Assembly (NCBI GenBank): GCA_903881085.1
Contig: CAIRSA010000368.1
Coordinates: 1 to 47,749, forward strand
DNA from: an uncultured Acidobacteriia bacterium
Lineage (GTDB): Bacteria > Acidobacteriota > Terriglobia > Bryobacterales > Bryobacteraceae
Direction of reading: 5' to 3'
Length of the DNA: 47,749 nt
The notes beneath the pieces were generated by a model. It saw only the letters and a list, made by a program, of their open reading frames with translations. It did no database searches and was not told where the DNA came from. Positions 14,711 through 23,453 of the stretch are shown one piece after another. The stretch's first letter is position 1, and each line of letters begins with the position of its first letter. Made by a program: the position numbers and the translations under genes.

Positions 14711-17700
14711 TTAGAAGTTCAAACGGGCTACGGCCTGGATCTGCCGCGGATAGTTGGCGGCGCTGGTGATCTGGCCGAAGGCGGTGCTGAACTGATCGGT
14801 ATTGGGGTTGGCGAACAACACGTGATTGAAGGCGTTGGTGGCTTCGCCGCGCACCTGCAGTTCCATGCCGCGCTCGTTGAGTTTCCATTTCTTGTTGATA
14901 GACATATCGACGTTGTTCATCGTCGGTCCACGAACGTTGCTGAAGCGGAACGGCCACGTGCGGTAATGATACGAAGCGGGGCGCGTGGCAGTGTTCCGTG
15001 TAAAGCCGGCGTTGATGTTGAAATACTGTTCGGCCGTGTGCGGACCGTTCACGATATCGTCTGCGTTGCCGAAGAAAACGACGTCGCCCCACGTGAGCGG
15101 CTGGCCGGATTGCATGATGTAGATGGCCGAGAGCTGCCAGCCCCCAATCACGGAATTCACCGGGCCATTGACGTTTGAAAGGAACCGGCGCTTGCGGCCA
15201 AGCGGGATTTCATAGATGGTCGCGGCTGTGATGCGCAACTTGCGATCGGCGGGCGAGATGGAACGGTAGGGCACGGGGTCGCCGGGGTTGAGGTAGTTAT
15301 CGGCCAACATGTTCTTCGCCCAGGTAAACGATCCGTTCATGCCGAGGCTCGTCGAAAAGCGGCGATTGATGCGCATCTGCAGTGAGTGATACCAGGAGTA
15401 ACCCTGCTGCACCGTGGTGTTGACGGCAGTGTACTGCGGGTAGGGCTTGAGAAGGCTTTCGCGCGTGATGGTGTTGTTGGTACCGATGGCCCCGTTGACT
15501 CCGGCGATGCCCCGGAACGGATTCGCTATGTTGGCCGCCAGATAGTTGACGCGCTGCAGATCGAAGAACGGACTGCGCGACAGTTGATCGTTGCCTAGGA
15601 CGTTCAGGTCACGCGTGATTTCCATCTTCGTGGAACGGTTGCCGACGTAGGCGAGTTCGATCACCATAGACCGGCCGAACTGCCGTTGCAGGCTGGCTTG
15701 CCAGCGCTGATTGTAGGCTGCCTGCGGTTGCGGGTTAAAGAAGCTGACGGAGTTACCAACGTCCGTCAGCAGGCCCTGCGCGGCTCCCACAGGATCGAGA
15801 ATGCCATCCGGGAACGGGTTCGATAGCGTGCTGTAGAACGAAAGTCCGCTGTTCTTGGTGGGCACGAAAGAGGTATTGCGTTCAAAACCGTTCTGCGTGA
15901 CGTCAGTGCGGCGCAGACCCATGCCGGCGAAGTACATCCCATAGCCAGCGCGAAACACGGTGGCTTTCGTCATGGTGTAGGCGAGACCGATGCGCGGCAT
16001 CAAGTTGTTTTTGTCGCGCGTCCAAAGTTCGCCAGGTTGGCCGTTCAAACCGGCGAAGAGCAGGCCGCCGCGAACCTTGAATTTATCGGGCGTGAGCTCA
16101 GGCGTGGGATTGGCTGCATAGCTGGCAGAATAAGCGGCGCGGGCCTGCGCGTCGATGGGCGAGATGGCGTTGAGATCGAAGTCGCGAATACTGCGGTTGT
16201 AGCGTTCGGTGAGCGGACCTTCGAGTTCATAGCGCAAGCCAATGTTGATGGTGAGGTTGCGGCGGACGCGCCAGTTGTCCTGGATGTAGCCGCTCCACAC
16301 GGTGGACTGTTCGGCGAAGTCGGCATTGCGTGCGATGAAGCTGCTGGCGTTGGGCAAGCCCAACAGAAAGGATGCCATTCCCTGGCCAATCGGCGATGTG
16401 GTGGAGTTATCGAGCGGGCCGCGGGTCCAGGTGGGATCGAAGATAAAATCGCCGCTGCGCGTGGAGGTTCCGTTGTATTTGTTCTGGCGATAAGCGCGGG
16501 TTTCGAAACCGAATTCGAGGCTGTGGTTGCCATTCAGTTTCGTGAAGGCAGCGACCAGCGAGTGCGTGTCCATGAAGCGCGCTTCTCCGGTGTTGAGCGT
16601 GGTGAAGTAGCCGTTGATGTTGAAGACGGGGAGTTCGCGCTGGTCGGAACTGATCAGATCGTTGAACGATTTCGGAAAGCCAAGCGAGGTAAGGTCAAAG
16701 CCTCGCCCTCGGAGTGGCGTGGTCTGTCGTGTGAAGCGCGTGTAACCGTAGCGCAGATTCAGAACGAACGTGGGCGAAAAGGCGTGCACATCATCGAGCG
16801 ATGCTCCAACGGGGAGATAGTATTCGCGCAGGCCGCTGGCGCGGGTGCCGAAGTAGTCGAGGCGGTTGGTGTCGCGCTGATACATGTTGGCGCGGATGTA
16901 AAGGCGGTTCTGCGAATTGAAGTTGTGATCGATACGCGCTGTGTGCGTGTAGTAGTAAGCCGCCTCGGTGAGGTTAGGTTGCGGGAAGTTGTTGCGGTGG
17001 TCGACAGTGGTGCCCTGATCGAGCGGGAGGCCGAAGTAATCCATCACCTTGAGTGAAATTGGATTCATGAGGCTGGTGGGGATGATGTTACCTGGGAAGG
17101 GATCCTGCTGATATCGGGTGGTGCTGTTGGCTTGCTGGCGGCGGGTGAATGGGTTGTAGATCTGATAGCTGGAATTGATGGCCAGCAGTTCGGAAAAATC
17201 TCCTTTGCGTTGCGCCGCTGTGGGGACGGTAAGGGTGGTGGAGCCGCCGCGAGGGCGGTTGTCGATGAGCGATTCATAAGCCCACATGAAGAAGGTGCGG
17301 TTGTGACCATCGTAGATTTTTGGAATGTAGACGGGGCCGGCAAGTGAACCGCTCCAGCGGTCATAATTGAATTCGCCGCGAGGCGTGCCGCTGCGATTGG
17401 CAAACCAGTTGTTGGCCATCCATTCGGGCATCATCTTGGTATAGGTGATATTGCCGTGGAGTTTGTTGGTACCGGAGCGGAGGCTGATGTTGACGAGGCC
17501 GCCAGAGGTCTGGCCGGTGCGGGCATCGAAGGAGTTGGTCTCAATGCGGATTTCGCCAACAGCATCTACGGGCGGTACGTAGCCGGCTGCGACGCGGCCA
17601 TTGCCGCCTTTCGATGTGTTGGAGACGCCATCGAGAGTGATGTCGGTTGTGCCGCTGACGCTGCCCCCCATGGAGTAGTCGACGATATGCGTGGGCTCGT

Positions 17701-18211
17701 AGGGTCTGTTGAGTGTCTGGTCTCCTTCAAAGGTTGTGCCGGGGGCGAGACTGATCAGTAAGTACGGGTTGCCCTGAGCGAGAGGAAGTTCGGTAAGTTC
17801 CTTGGTGCCGATGAGCGTGGACATGGATGCGCCTGTGGACTCAACCAGAGGGGCGTCGCTGACTACGTCGACGGATTGGGAGACATCGCCCAGTTCGAGC
17901 TTGATGTCGACTTGCAGGCTATCGTTAATGCTGAGCGTAATGCCGGTGCGGGCGAAGCGTTTGAAACCGGTGTGTTCGCAAGTGACCTTATAATTGCCTG
18001 GCAGCAGAAGGGGCGCGGCGTAAGCGCCTTGTTCGTTGGTGGTGAGGGAGGTGTCGATACCCGTGTCTATGTTGGTGATGATGACTTTTACTTTGGGTAT
18101 GTGGGAGTTTTGGACATCTGTTACGCGGCCCGATATGGCGCCGCGGGATTCCTGGGCTTGGAGTGAGATGCAAGTAGTGAGTAGGAACAGGATGAGTCTG
18201 AAAAGTTGCAT
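14711..18211 (-). CDS. TonB-dependent receptor, Oar-like, with CarboxypepD_reg domain
   Basis: Outer-membrane protein of 1166 aa. Signal peptide (MQLFRLILFLLTTCISLQAQ), then a carboxypeptidase-regulatory Ig-like domain (RGAISGRVTDVQNSHIPKVK to about residue 110), a plug region (ELTELPLAQGNPYLLISLAPG; GVSNTSKGGNGRVAAG) and a long beta-barrel ending in the terminal aromatic ARLNF expected for BamA recognition. ATG 18211 is preceded by AAGGTTACC; the frame stays open to 18442 without a ribosome site and would cross the divergent gene start. This type is abundant in Acidobacteria and imports large substrates, often glycans or peptides; the substrate here is unknown. Divergent from the aldo/keto reductase. 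Confidence 0.92.
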   Translation of the reverse strand: MQLFRLILFLLTTCISLQAQESRGAISGRVTDVQNSHIPKVKVIITNIDTGIDTSLTTNEQGAYAAPLLLPGNYKVTCEHTGFKRFARTGITLSINDSLQVDIKLELGDVSQSVDVVSDAPLVESTGASMSTLIGTKELTELPLAQGNPYLLISLAPGTTFEGDQTLNRPYEPTHIVDYSMGGSVSGTTDITLDGVSNTSKGGNGRVAAGYVPPVDAVGEIRIETNSFDARTGQTSGGLVNISLRSGTNKLHGNITYTKMMPEWMANNWFANRSGTPRGEFNYDRWSGSLAGPVYIPKIYDGHNRTFFMWAYESLIDNRPRGGSTTLTVPTAAQRKGDFSELLAINSSYQIYNPFTRRQQANSTTRYQQDPFPGNIIPTSLMNPISLKVMDYFGLPLDQGTTVDHRNNFPQPNLTEAAYYYTHTARIDHNFNSQNRLYIRANMYQRDTNRLDYFGTRASGLREYYLPVGASLDDVHAFSPTFVLNLRYGYTRFTRQTTPLRGRGFDLTSLGFPKSFNDLISSDQRELPVFNINGYFTTLNTGEARFMDTHSLVAAFTKLNGNHSLEFGFETRAYRQNKYNGTSTRSGDFIFDPTWTRGPLDNSTTSPIGQGMASFLLGLPNASSFIARNADFAEQSTVWSGYIQDNWRVRRNLTINIGLRYELEGPLTERYNRSIRDFDLNAISPIDAQARAAYSASYAANPTPELTPDKFKVRGGLLFAGLNGQPGELWTRDKNNLMPRIGLAYTMTKATVFRAGYGMYFAGMGLRRTDVTQNGFERNTSFVPTKNSGLSFYSTLSNPFPDGILDPVGAAQGLLTDVGNSVSFFNPQPQAAYNQRWQASLQRQFGRSMVIELAYVGNRSTKMEITRDLNVLGNDQLSRSPFFDLQRVNYLAANIANPFRGIAGVNGAIGTNNTITRESLLKPYPQYTAVNTTVQQGYSWYHSLQMRINRRFSTSLGMNGSFTWAKNMLADNYLNPGDPVPYRSISPADRKLRITAATIYEIPLGRKRRFLSNVNGPVNSVIGGWQLSAIYIMQSGQPLTWGDVVFFGNADDIVNGPHTAEQYFNINAGFTRNTATRPASYHYRTWPFRFSNVRGPTMNNVDMSINKKWKLNERGMELQVRGEATNAFNHVLFANPNTDQFSTAFGQITSAANYPRQIQAVARLNF

Positions 18212-18384
18212 AGGTAACCTTGCTTCGTATCGTAGCAAGAGAATAGTGCACGGTGGGAGCCGGTCTAAATAATGCGAGTAACTTATGCGGCTAGCTGAAA
18301 GATGCATCCGAAGGATTTGAGGTATGCTGTGATCATCGCGAGGATGCCTAACAGGTTTACTAAACAAGATGGAGGAGAGATCGA
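18212..18384. promoter_or_regulatory. Divergent promoter region, TonB receptor / aldo-keto reductase
   Basis: 173 bases hold the promoters of both genes. Ribosome sites are clear at both ends (AAGG for the receptor, GGAGGAGAGA for the reductase). No operator palindrome stood out. Confidence 0.35.
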
Positions 18385-19323
18385 ATGGAGAGACGAATCT
18401 TTGTAGGCGGTGCAGTTGCCGGCATGTCGATTGGCGGCGCATCGGCTGCGCCGCAAAAGGTCAAGGCGGGAGACCTCCCTACCACGACATTCGGCAAGAC
18501 CGGCGTGAAGGTTAGCGTGATCGCGCAGGGCGGTGCGCGCATGGATCTGCATCCGGATGTGCAGGCCGCGGCAGCGCATGTGCGGCGGATGTATGAATTG
18601 GGAATCACCTATTTTGATTGCGCACGAAGCTATTGGAACGGACGGTCCGAAGAGGCCTACGGGATCGGCCTGCAGGGTGTGAGAAAGAACGTGTTTCTTA
18701 CCACCAAGACGACGAAGCGCACGGCGAAGGATGCGGACCAGGAACTGGAGACGTCGTTGCGCTTGCTGCAGACCGATCATCTGGACCTGTGGCAGATGCA
18801 CTCCGTTGAAAACCAGGGAGACATCGACAAGATTCTCGGCCCAGGCGGCGCGATGGAGGCATTCGAGCGCGCGAAAAAGGCCGGGAAGTGCCGTTTTATT
18901 GGCTTCACTGGACATTTCGATCCCGAAGCGCACGCAGCCTTGCTGAAGGCTTATAAAAACTGGGACACCGTGTTGATGCCGGTACACGCGGCCGACCACG
19001 CTTACTTGAGCTTTGAGAAGACGGCCCTGCCGGTGGCCAGAGAGTATGGGCTCGGCGTGCAGGCGATCAAGGTTTTCTGCAAGGCGTTTCTGCTGCGGTC
19101 GCTGAGCCCCACGGAATGCCTGCGCTATGTTTTGAGCCAGCCTGGCGTGCATGTGGCGGTCTGCGGCGCGGGGACGCAGGGCCAGATGGAAGATAATATT
19201 CGCACTGTGCAGAGCTTCAAGAAGATGACAGATGCAGAGATTGCGGATGTGCGGAAGCGGGCCATAGTTGGCTCAGGAGTTTATACTGGGCCGACGATGG
19301 AATACTGGAAAAAGAAGGCTTGA
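18385..19323 (+). CDS. Exported aldo/keto reductase
   Basis: NAD(P)H-dependent oxidoreductase of 312 aa on a TIM barrel. The N-terminus MERRIFVGGAVAGMSIGG looks like a twin-arginine leader, so it may fold in the cytoplasm and be exported with cofactor. The catalytic tetrad is visible: D78 (YFDCARSY), Y83, K108 (FLTTKTTK) and H139 (LWQMHSV). The C-terminal cofactor region is QPGVHVAVCGAGTQGQMEDN. The ribosome site GGAGGAGAGA makes ATG 18385 certain. Substrate unknown; many Acidobacteria carry exported AKR and Gfo/Idh/MocA enzymes among sugar-degrading genes, which suggests a sugar or uronate derivative (inference). Confidence 0.92.
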   Translation: MERRIFVGGAVAGMSIGGASAAPQKVKAGDLPTTTFGKTGVKVSVIAQGGARMDLHPDVQAAAAHVRRMYELGITYFDCARSYWNGRSEEAYGIGLQGVRKNVFLTTKTTKRTAKDADQELETSLRLLQTDHLDLWQMHSVENQGDIDKILGPGGAMEAFERAKKAGKCRFIGFTGHFDPEAHAALLKAYKNWDTVLMPVHAADHAYLSFEKTALPVAREYGLGVQAIKVFCKAFLLRSLSPTECLRYVLSQPGVHVAVCGAGTQGQMEDNIRTVQSFKKMTDAEIADVRKRAIVGSGVYTGPTMEYWKKKA

Positions 19324-19441
19324 TCCGGGAAAGAGCCGTTGAACGCATCTGGAAAGGCTATCTCCAACATTTGGCATCGGCTACATGCAACGTGCTCGTC
19401 ACCTACTGGGTGACTCGCATTGCGGGCAGTCTCGCGTGGGG

Positions 19442-19509
19442 GCAAACCAGGGACAGCCAGCCATTTTCCGGCAGAAATCGCCGGAAAACGGAGGCAGTCC
19501 CTGGTTTGC
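19442..19509. repeat. REP-like palindromic element C
   Basis: Terminal arms GCAAACCAGGGAC (19442-19454) and GTCCCTGGTTTGC (19497-19509) are perfect 13-bp complements. Inner arms TTTTCCGGC (19464-19472) and GCCGGAAAA (19480-19488) are perfect 9-bp complements around AGAAATC. The core (ACAGCC..CCATTTT, then CCGGAAAACGG) matches element A at 541-596, while the outer arms differ. Confidence 0.8.
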
Positions 19510-19555
19510 AGGGTCGTGCATTACCGCAGAATTTACGGGCAACAGTTTTCTAGGG

Positions 19556-19636
19556 ATGAAGCAGACAGGTGCTTATGTTCCGCTGATTATGTCAGTGGCG
19601 GCGTTGGGGGTCTTGTTTTTTAGCGGCTTGGGGTGA
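19556..19636 (+). CDS. Possible 26-aa single-span membrane peptide or gene remnant
   Basis: MKQTGAYVPLIMSVAALG followed by VLFFSGLG reads as one membrane helix, with a weak TAGGG just before ATG. It could be a small protein or the 5' remnant of a longer small membrane protein. Its only support is composition, so it is doubtful. Confidence 0.2.
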   Translation: MKQTGAYVPLIMSVAALGVLFFSGLG

Positions 19637-19641
19637 GAAAA

Positions 19642-19675
19642 GGGGCAGGCGAAACCGCCTGCCCCACTCTTTTTA
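19642..19675. terminator. Bidirectional terminator between convergent genes
   Basis: GGGGCAGGCG (19642-19651) and CGCCTGCCCC (19656-19665) form a perfect 10-bp stem with an AAAC loop. On the plus strand it is followed by ACTCTTTTT, on the minus strand by TTTTCTC, so it can stop the TonB receptor transcript and anything from the left. Its GTGGGGCAG wording is shared with the multi-hairpin element at 40356-40456. Confidence 0.75.
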
Positions 19676-19681
19676 GAAGTT

Positions 19682-22600
19682 TTAGAAGTACAACTTCATG
19701 GCCAGTTCCACCAGACGTGGGAAGTTCAACTGACTGTTTCCAAGTACGCCGAACACCGAACTTGTGAAGCTGGTGCTCTGCGGACCGCCGCGGATTGCGG
19801 AGTTGGCCACGTTGAACGATTCGGCGCGGAACTGCAGGCGGTAGTGTTCGCGGAACGTGGTGTTCTTTTCGATGGAGATGTTCACCTGCGGAGCAGCCTG
19901 ATTGTAGATGTTGCTGAAGCGCGGCGGCAGGCCGGTGTTGATGGTGTTGGCCGGGAAGTTCTGGTAACACTTCGGATTGTTGTTGAACCAGTGATCGGGC
20001 GTCTGGCCGGTGCCCTTGCCGGTTGCCGGATCGGTGTAGTTTACATAGTCGCCGCAGACGTTGAGGCCACCGGGAAGACCTACAGGGAAGCCGGAGATGT
20101 AGTTGGCGACCCACGGAATGGTCCATCCGGTAGCGATCTTTTCGGCAACGCCGGTCACGCCCGAAAAGAAGCGGCGGCCTTTACCGATGGGCAGATCCCA
20201 AACTCCGCTGAAAGCGAATTGAGTCGGCTTGTTAGCTGAATCCATGGCATAGACCAGATTGTCGGCGCCGCTCTTATTGGGATGCGTATTGAGCGTGCCG
20301 GAGTTATTGTCAGGCGTCAGCTTGAGGTCGGCCCCCACGTTATAGGCCCAGCTTTGACCGATGCAGCAGGTGCGTGAATACTGCTTGCTAAAGGTAAAGG
20401 AGACGACCCAGGTGAGCACGCCGGCAGAGCTGGTGCGGTCTCCGAGAGCGCGCTTTTCAAAGCGGACCTGCAGCGCATCGGAGCGGAAATTGCGGTCAGC
20501 CACATCGGCCTGGGTATAACCACCCCACAGCGGAAAGGCGTTGAGCAACTGGTTCGCCGTTTGCGTGGCGCTGGAGCCGAGTCCAGTGGTGACCGGCAGG
20601 ATTCCCTGGAAGGGATTGGCAAGTGTGCGGTTGAGGAAGTTCGGATCCTTGATTTGCAGATTCTGGTTGGCGTAGCCCTGAGCATCCTGCGGGTGGCCGA
20701 GGTCCTGACTGTCGCGATCATAGAGAGCATAGTTGCCGGCAAACGAGATGTCGATCATCATGTTGTGCGGCAACTGGCGCTGGAAGCCCAGTGAATACTG
20801 ATAAGTGCGCGGGGTCTTCCAGTGCAGCGGATTGCTGGTGGAGCCCTGACCGACGTTGGCAAGCAGGCCGGCTGCGGAACCGGAAGCAGACGTCAGTCCA
20901 TTCGGGAAGGGATTGACCAGCGAGTACGCGCCAGTGGGAACGCCAGCGTTGCAGTTGTTGTTGTCGCAGGCCGAAGGAATAATCGGGTTGTTGACATTGG
21001 CGAGATAGCCGGTGGAGGCACTGAAGCCGGTTTGGCCGTTGCCGGTTGCCGTGTCGGATTGATAGAAGACGCCGACGCCACCGCGGATGACCGTCTTCTC
21101 ACCGACGCGATAGGCGAAGCCAAAGCGGGGAGCAAGGGTGGTCCAATCGGTATAGTGTTGACGGCGCGGATAGCCGTCGACTCCGGCAAAGCGCCACACG
21201 CCGTAGATGGCCTTGGGCGGATCGGGATAGGGATAGGTGGGGTTGCTTGCGTCGTACGCAGCTTTGTTGGATTTCCACTTGGCGAGGATCTGATCGCTGA
21301 GCGGGTTTACCGTGCTGATGTCGAACTGCGAGCCCATGCGGTTGTAGCGTTCCTGATAGGCAAGTTGCACTTCATAGCGGATGCCGACGTTGATCATGAG
21401 CCGGTTGCTGACCTTGTAGTCGTCTTGAATGTAACCAGCGTAATAAGGGCGCGAACCATAGGAAGTGGCGTTGTTATCGATGCTGCCGCTGGTGGGAATG
21501 CCAAGCAGCATGGAGGCGATGCCCATGAAGGCATCCGTGCCGCCGTTGGTTGTGGAGGCATGGCCTGTGGCCTGCTGCGTGAGCCCGCTGCCGAAAGTGA
21601 GCGTACCATATGCGTTGCCGGGCGAGACGTTGCCGCGCGCTTCCAGATTGTATTCAAAGCCGAACTTGATGCCGTGCTTGCCGCGCGTCCAGGTGACGCT
21701 GGGCGTGAAGATGTAACGGTTATAAGGCGACCAGCTGAAACTGCCGGAACCGAACAGCGAGCCGGTGAAGCCGCCGATGTTGATGTTGGGGATCACTGAG
21801 TTCGATACCGTCGGAGCGTGAATCATATTGGTCATGCCAAGTGACTGCGGTGTAATGGCCAGCGCCTGATCGGAGTAGCCAGGGGTGAGTTGTGTGAAGC
21901 GGAAGTAGCTGGCCTTCACATCCAGCACCATCGTCGGCGAGATGACATGAACCCAATCGAGATTGATCCCATTGAAGGTTCGGTTGTTGTCGATGTTGCC
22001 TGTCGCGACGGGCTTGGGGAAGGTTGAAGAGCTGCGGAATTCATAGCCGTGGAAGTTGCTGTAAAGGGCATAGAATTTATCGTTATTGCCGAAGTTGTGA
22101 TCCCAACGAGCAATCTCCTGGTTGTACCAGTAGCGGCCCTTGTTGCCGGCGTTCAGATAGTTGTTCTGGATGCCCGCCGTGCCTTGGCCCCGGGTGTTGG
22201 GTGCGGGCAGAAAGCTGAGGATCTTTTCGGCCACCGGGCTCATGCGGTTCTTTGGGATGACGTTGCCAGGGAAGGCGTCGCGCCAGTAGGTGGAGCCGTT
22301 GGACCCGGTGCACGGTTCGGCGGCCGAGTTGCCGCAGGCGTGCGTGGTGAGCGGGTCGAAGATGGTCATGTTGTAATTCGCAAAGTGCTGGCCGTCGCGC
22401 AGGTCAACCGGCACCGCGGTGACGCCGGACCCCGGAAAAGGAATGACTTCCTGCCAGCCTTCGTAGCTACCAAAGATGAAGTCCTTGTTCTTGCGGATGG
22501 GACCGCCGCCGACTCCGCCGAACTGGTTCTGCTGGTGATTGCCTTTCTTGGCTCCAGCGGCGTTGTTGCCGAAGTTGTTGGCATCGAGAACGGCGTTGCG

Positions 22601-23386
22601 GAAGTAGTCGTAGATATCGCCGTGCCATTGATTGGTGCCGCCGCGAATGACGGTGTTGACGACGCCGCCGGCTTGGTGGCCGTAGCTGGCGTCGTAGACG
22701 GTGGTCATGGCGCTGAATTCCTGGATGGCGTCAATCGATGGGGCGAATTCCCACGTGCTACCTTCGTTGCTGATGGGCGTACCGTTCATCATGAACACGT
22801 TGTTGCCGTTGCCGGCGCGGGCGCCGTTGAACTTGTAGCTGCTGTTGACGTCCCACGCACGAGTGCCGGAGAAGCCGGTGGCGCCGAACGTTTCCTGGGT
22901 GAAGATCACGCCGGGGGTGAGGTTGAGCAGCATGTAGCTCTGGCGTCCGTTGAGCGGGAATTCCTGCACCTTGATGGGATCGAAGACGAGGCCGCGCGAG
23001 GCGTCGCCGGTGTTGATGGCTTCCTGTTCACCGACAACAGTAACTTCCGATCCGATTTGGCCGACCGTGAGGGTGAGCGGGAGGTTCATGCGGGTACCGA
23101 CTTCCACGGCGAGCGTGTTACGACGCAGAGTCTGGAAGCCCGTGGCGGTGACATCGATGTTATAGATGCCGGGAAGAAGATAAGGCAGCGTGTAGGTGCC
23201 GGAGGAGTTGGTTTTGGTCTCGGTGGCCGTGTTGGTTGACAGTAGGACAGCGCGGACCGTGGCGTTGGGGATGCTGGCGCCACTTGGATCGGTTACGGTT
23301 CCGGCGATGGTTGCGCGATCTTGCGCGAATAGGCCGGTGGAAGTGAGAGCGAGCAGAAAAATAGGCAGGACTTTTTTGCGGAACAT
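19682..23386 (-). CDS. TonB-dependent receptor, Oar-like, of the glycoside-hydrolase locus
   Basis: Outer-membrane receptor of 1234 aa. Signal peptide (MFRKKVLPIFLLALTSTG), carboxypeptidase-regulatory domain about 25-110 (ATIAGTVTDPSGASIPNATV), plug (FPLNGRQSYMLLNLTPGVIF; NTVIRGGTNQWHGDIYDYFR) and a beta-barrel finishing with MKLYF. GGGAG precedes ATG 23386. It lies downstream of three glycoside-hydrolase genes on the same strand, with 67 bases to the nearest, so it probably takes up the oligosaccharides they release; there is no SusD-like partner. It shares layout but little sequence with the receptor at 14711-18211. The two-way terminator lies just after its stop. Confidence 0.92.
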   Translation of the reverse strand: MFRKKVLPIFLLALTSTGLFAQDRATIAGTVTDPSGASIPNATVRAVLLSTNTATETKTNSSGTYTLPYLLPGIYNIDVTATGFQTLRRNTLAVEVGTRMNLPLTLTVGQIGSEVTVVGEQEAINTGDASRGLVFDPIKVQEFPLNGRQSYMLLNLTPGVIFTQETFGATGFSGTRAWDVNSSYKFNGARAGNGNNVFMMNGTPISNEGSTWEFAPSIDAIQEFSAMTTVYDASYGHQAGGVVNTVIRGGTNQWHGDIYDYFRNAVLDANNFGNNAAGAKKGNHQQNQFGGVGGGPIRKNKDFIFGSYEGWQEVIPFPGSGVTAVPVDLRDGQHFANYNMTIFDPLTTHACGNSAAEPCTGSNGSTYWRDAFPGNVIPKNRMSPVAEKILSFLPAPNTRGQGTAGIQNNYLNAGNKGRYWYNQEIARWDHNFGNNDKFYALYSNFHGYEFRSSSTFPKPVATGNIDNNRTFNGINLDWVHVISPTMVLDVKASYFRFTQLTPGYSDQALAITPQSLGMTNMIHAPTVSNSVIPNINIGGFTGSLFGSGSFSWSPYNRYIFTPSVTWTRGKHGIKFGFEYNLEARGNVSPGNAYGTLTFGSGLTQQATGHASTTNGGTDAFMGIASMLLGIPTSGSIDNNATSYGSRPYYAGYIQDDYKVSNRLMINVGIRYEVQLAYQERYNRMGSQFDISTVNPLSDQILAKWKSNKAAYDASNPTYPYPDPPKAIYGVWRFAGVDGYPRRQHYTDWTTLAPRFGFAYRVGEKTVIRGGVGVFYQSDTATGNGQTGFSASTGYLANVNNPIIPSACDNNNCNAGVPTGAYSLVNPFPNGLTSASGSAAGLLANVGQGSTSNPLHWKTPRTYQYSLGFQRQLPHNMMIDISFAGNYALYDRDSQDLGHPQDAQGYANQNLQIKDPNFLNRTLANPFQGILPVTTGLGSSATQTANQLLNAFPLWGGYTQADVADRNFRSDALQVRFEKRALGDRTSSAGVLTWVVSFTFSKQYSRTCCIGQSWAYNVGADLKLTPDNNSGTLNTHPNKSGADNLVYAMDSANKPTQFAFSGVWDLPIGKGRRFFSGVTGVAEKIATGWTIPWVANYISGFPVGLPGGLNVCGDYVNYTDPATGKGTGQTPDHWFNNNPKCYQNFPANTINTGLPPRFSNIYNQAAPQVNISIEKNTTFREHYRLQFRAESFNVANSAIRGGPQSTSFTSSVFGVLGNSQLNFPRLVELAMKLYF

Positions 23387-23453
23387 GAAGACTCCCTTTT
23401 ACAACAATTCTGTCGTTAGTGTATCCGAGTTTTCCTGGGTAAACAAGCGATCA

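Larger units (their letters stand above)
19324..19681. other. Intergenic region with REP-like element and terminator
   Basis: 358 bases between convergent genes. It holds a small hairpin GTCACC/GGTGAC at 19398-19414, REP-like element C (19442-19509), a doubtful 26-codon ORF (19556-19636) and a two-way terminator (19642-19671). Confidence 0.6.

Noticed and set aside
16037..17056. Plus-strand 339-codon open frame
   Set aside because: Antisense to the first TonB receptor, rich in Val, Ala and Glu from reversed codons; no ribosome site or domain.
20822..21799. Plus-strand 325-codon open frame
   Set aside because: Antisense to the second TonB receptor, with no coherent motif.
22049..23239. Plus-strand 396-codon open frame
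   Set aside because: Longest antisense frame in the window, but it lies wholly within the receptor gene and shows only reversed-codon composition.
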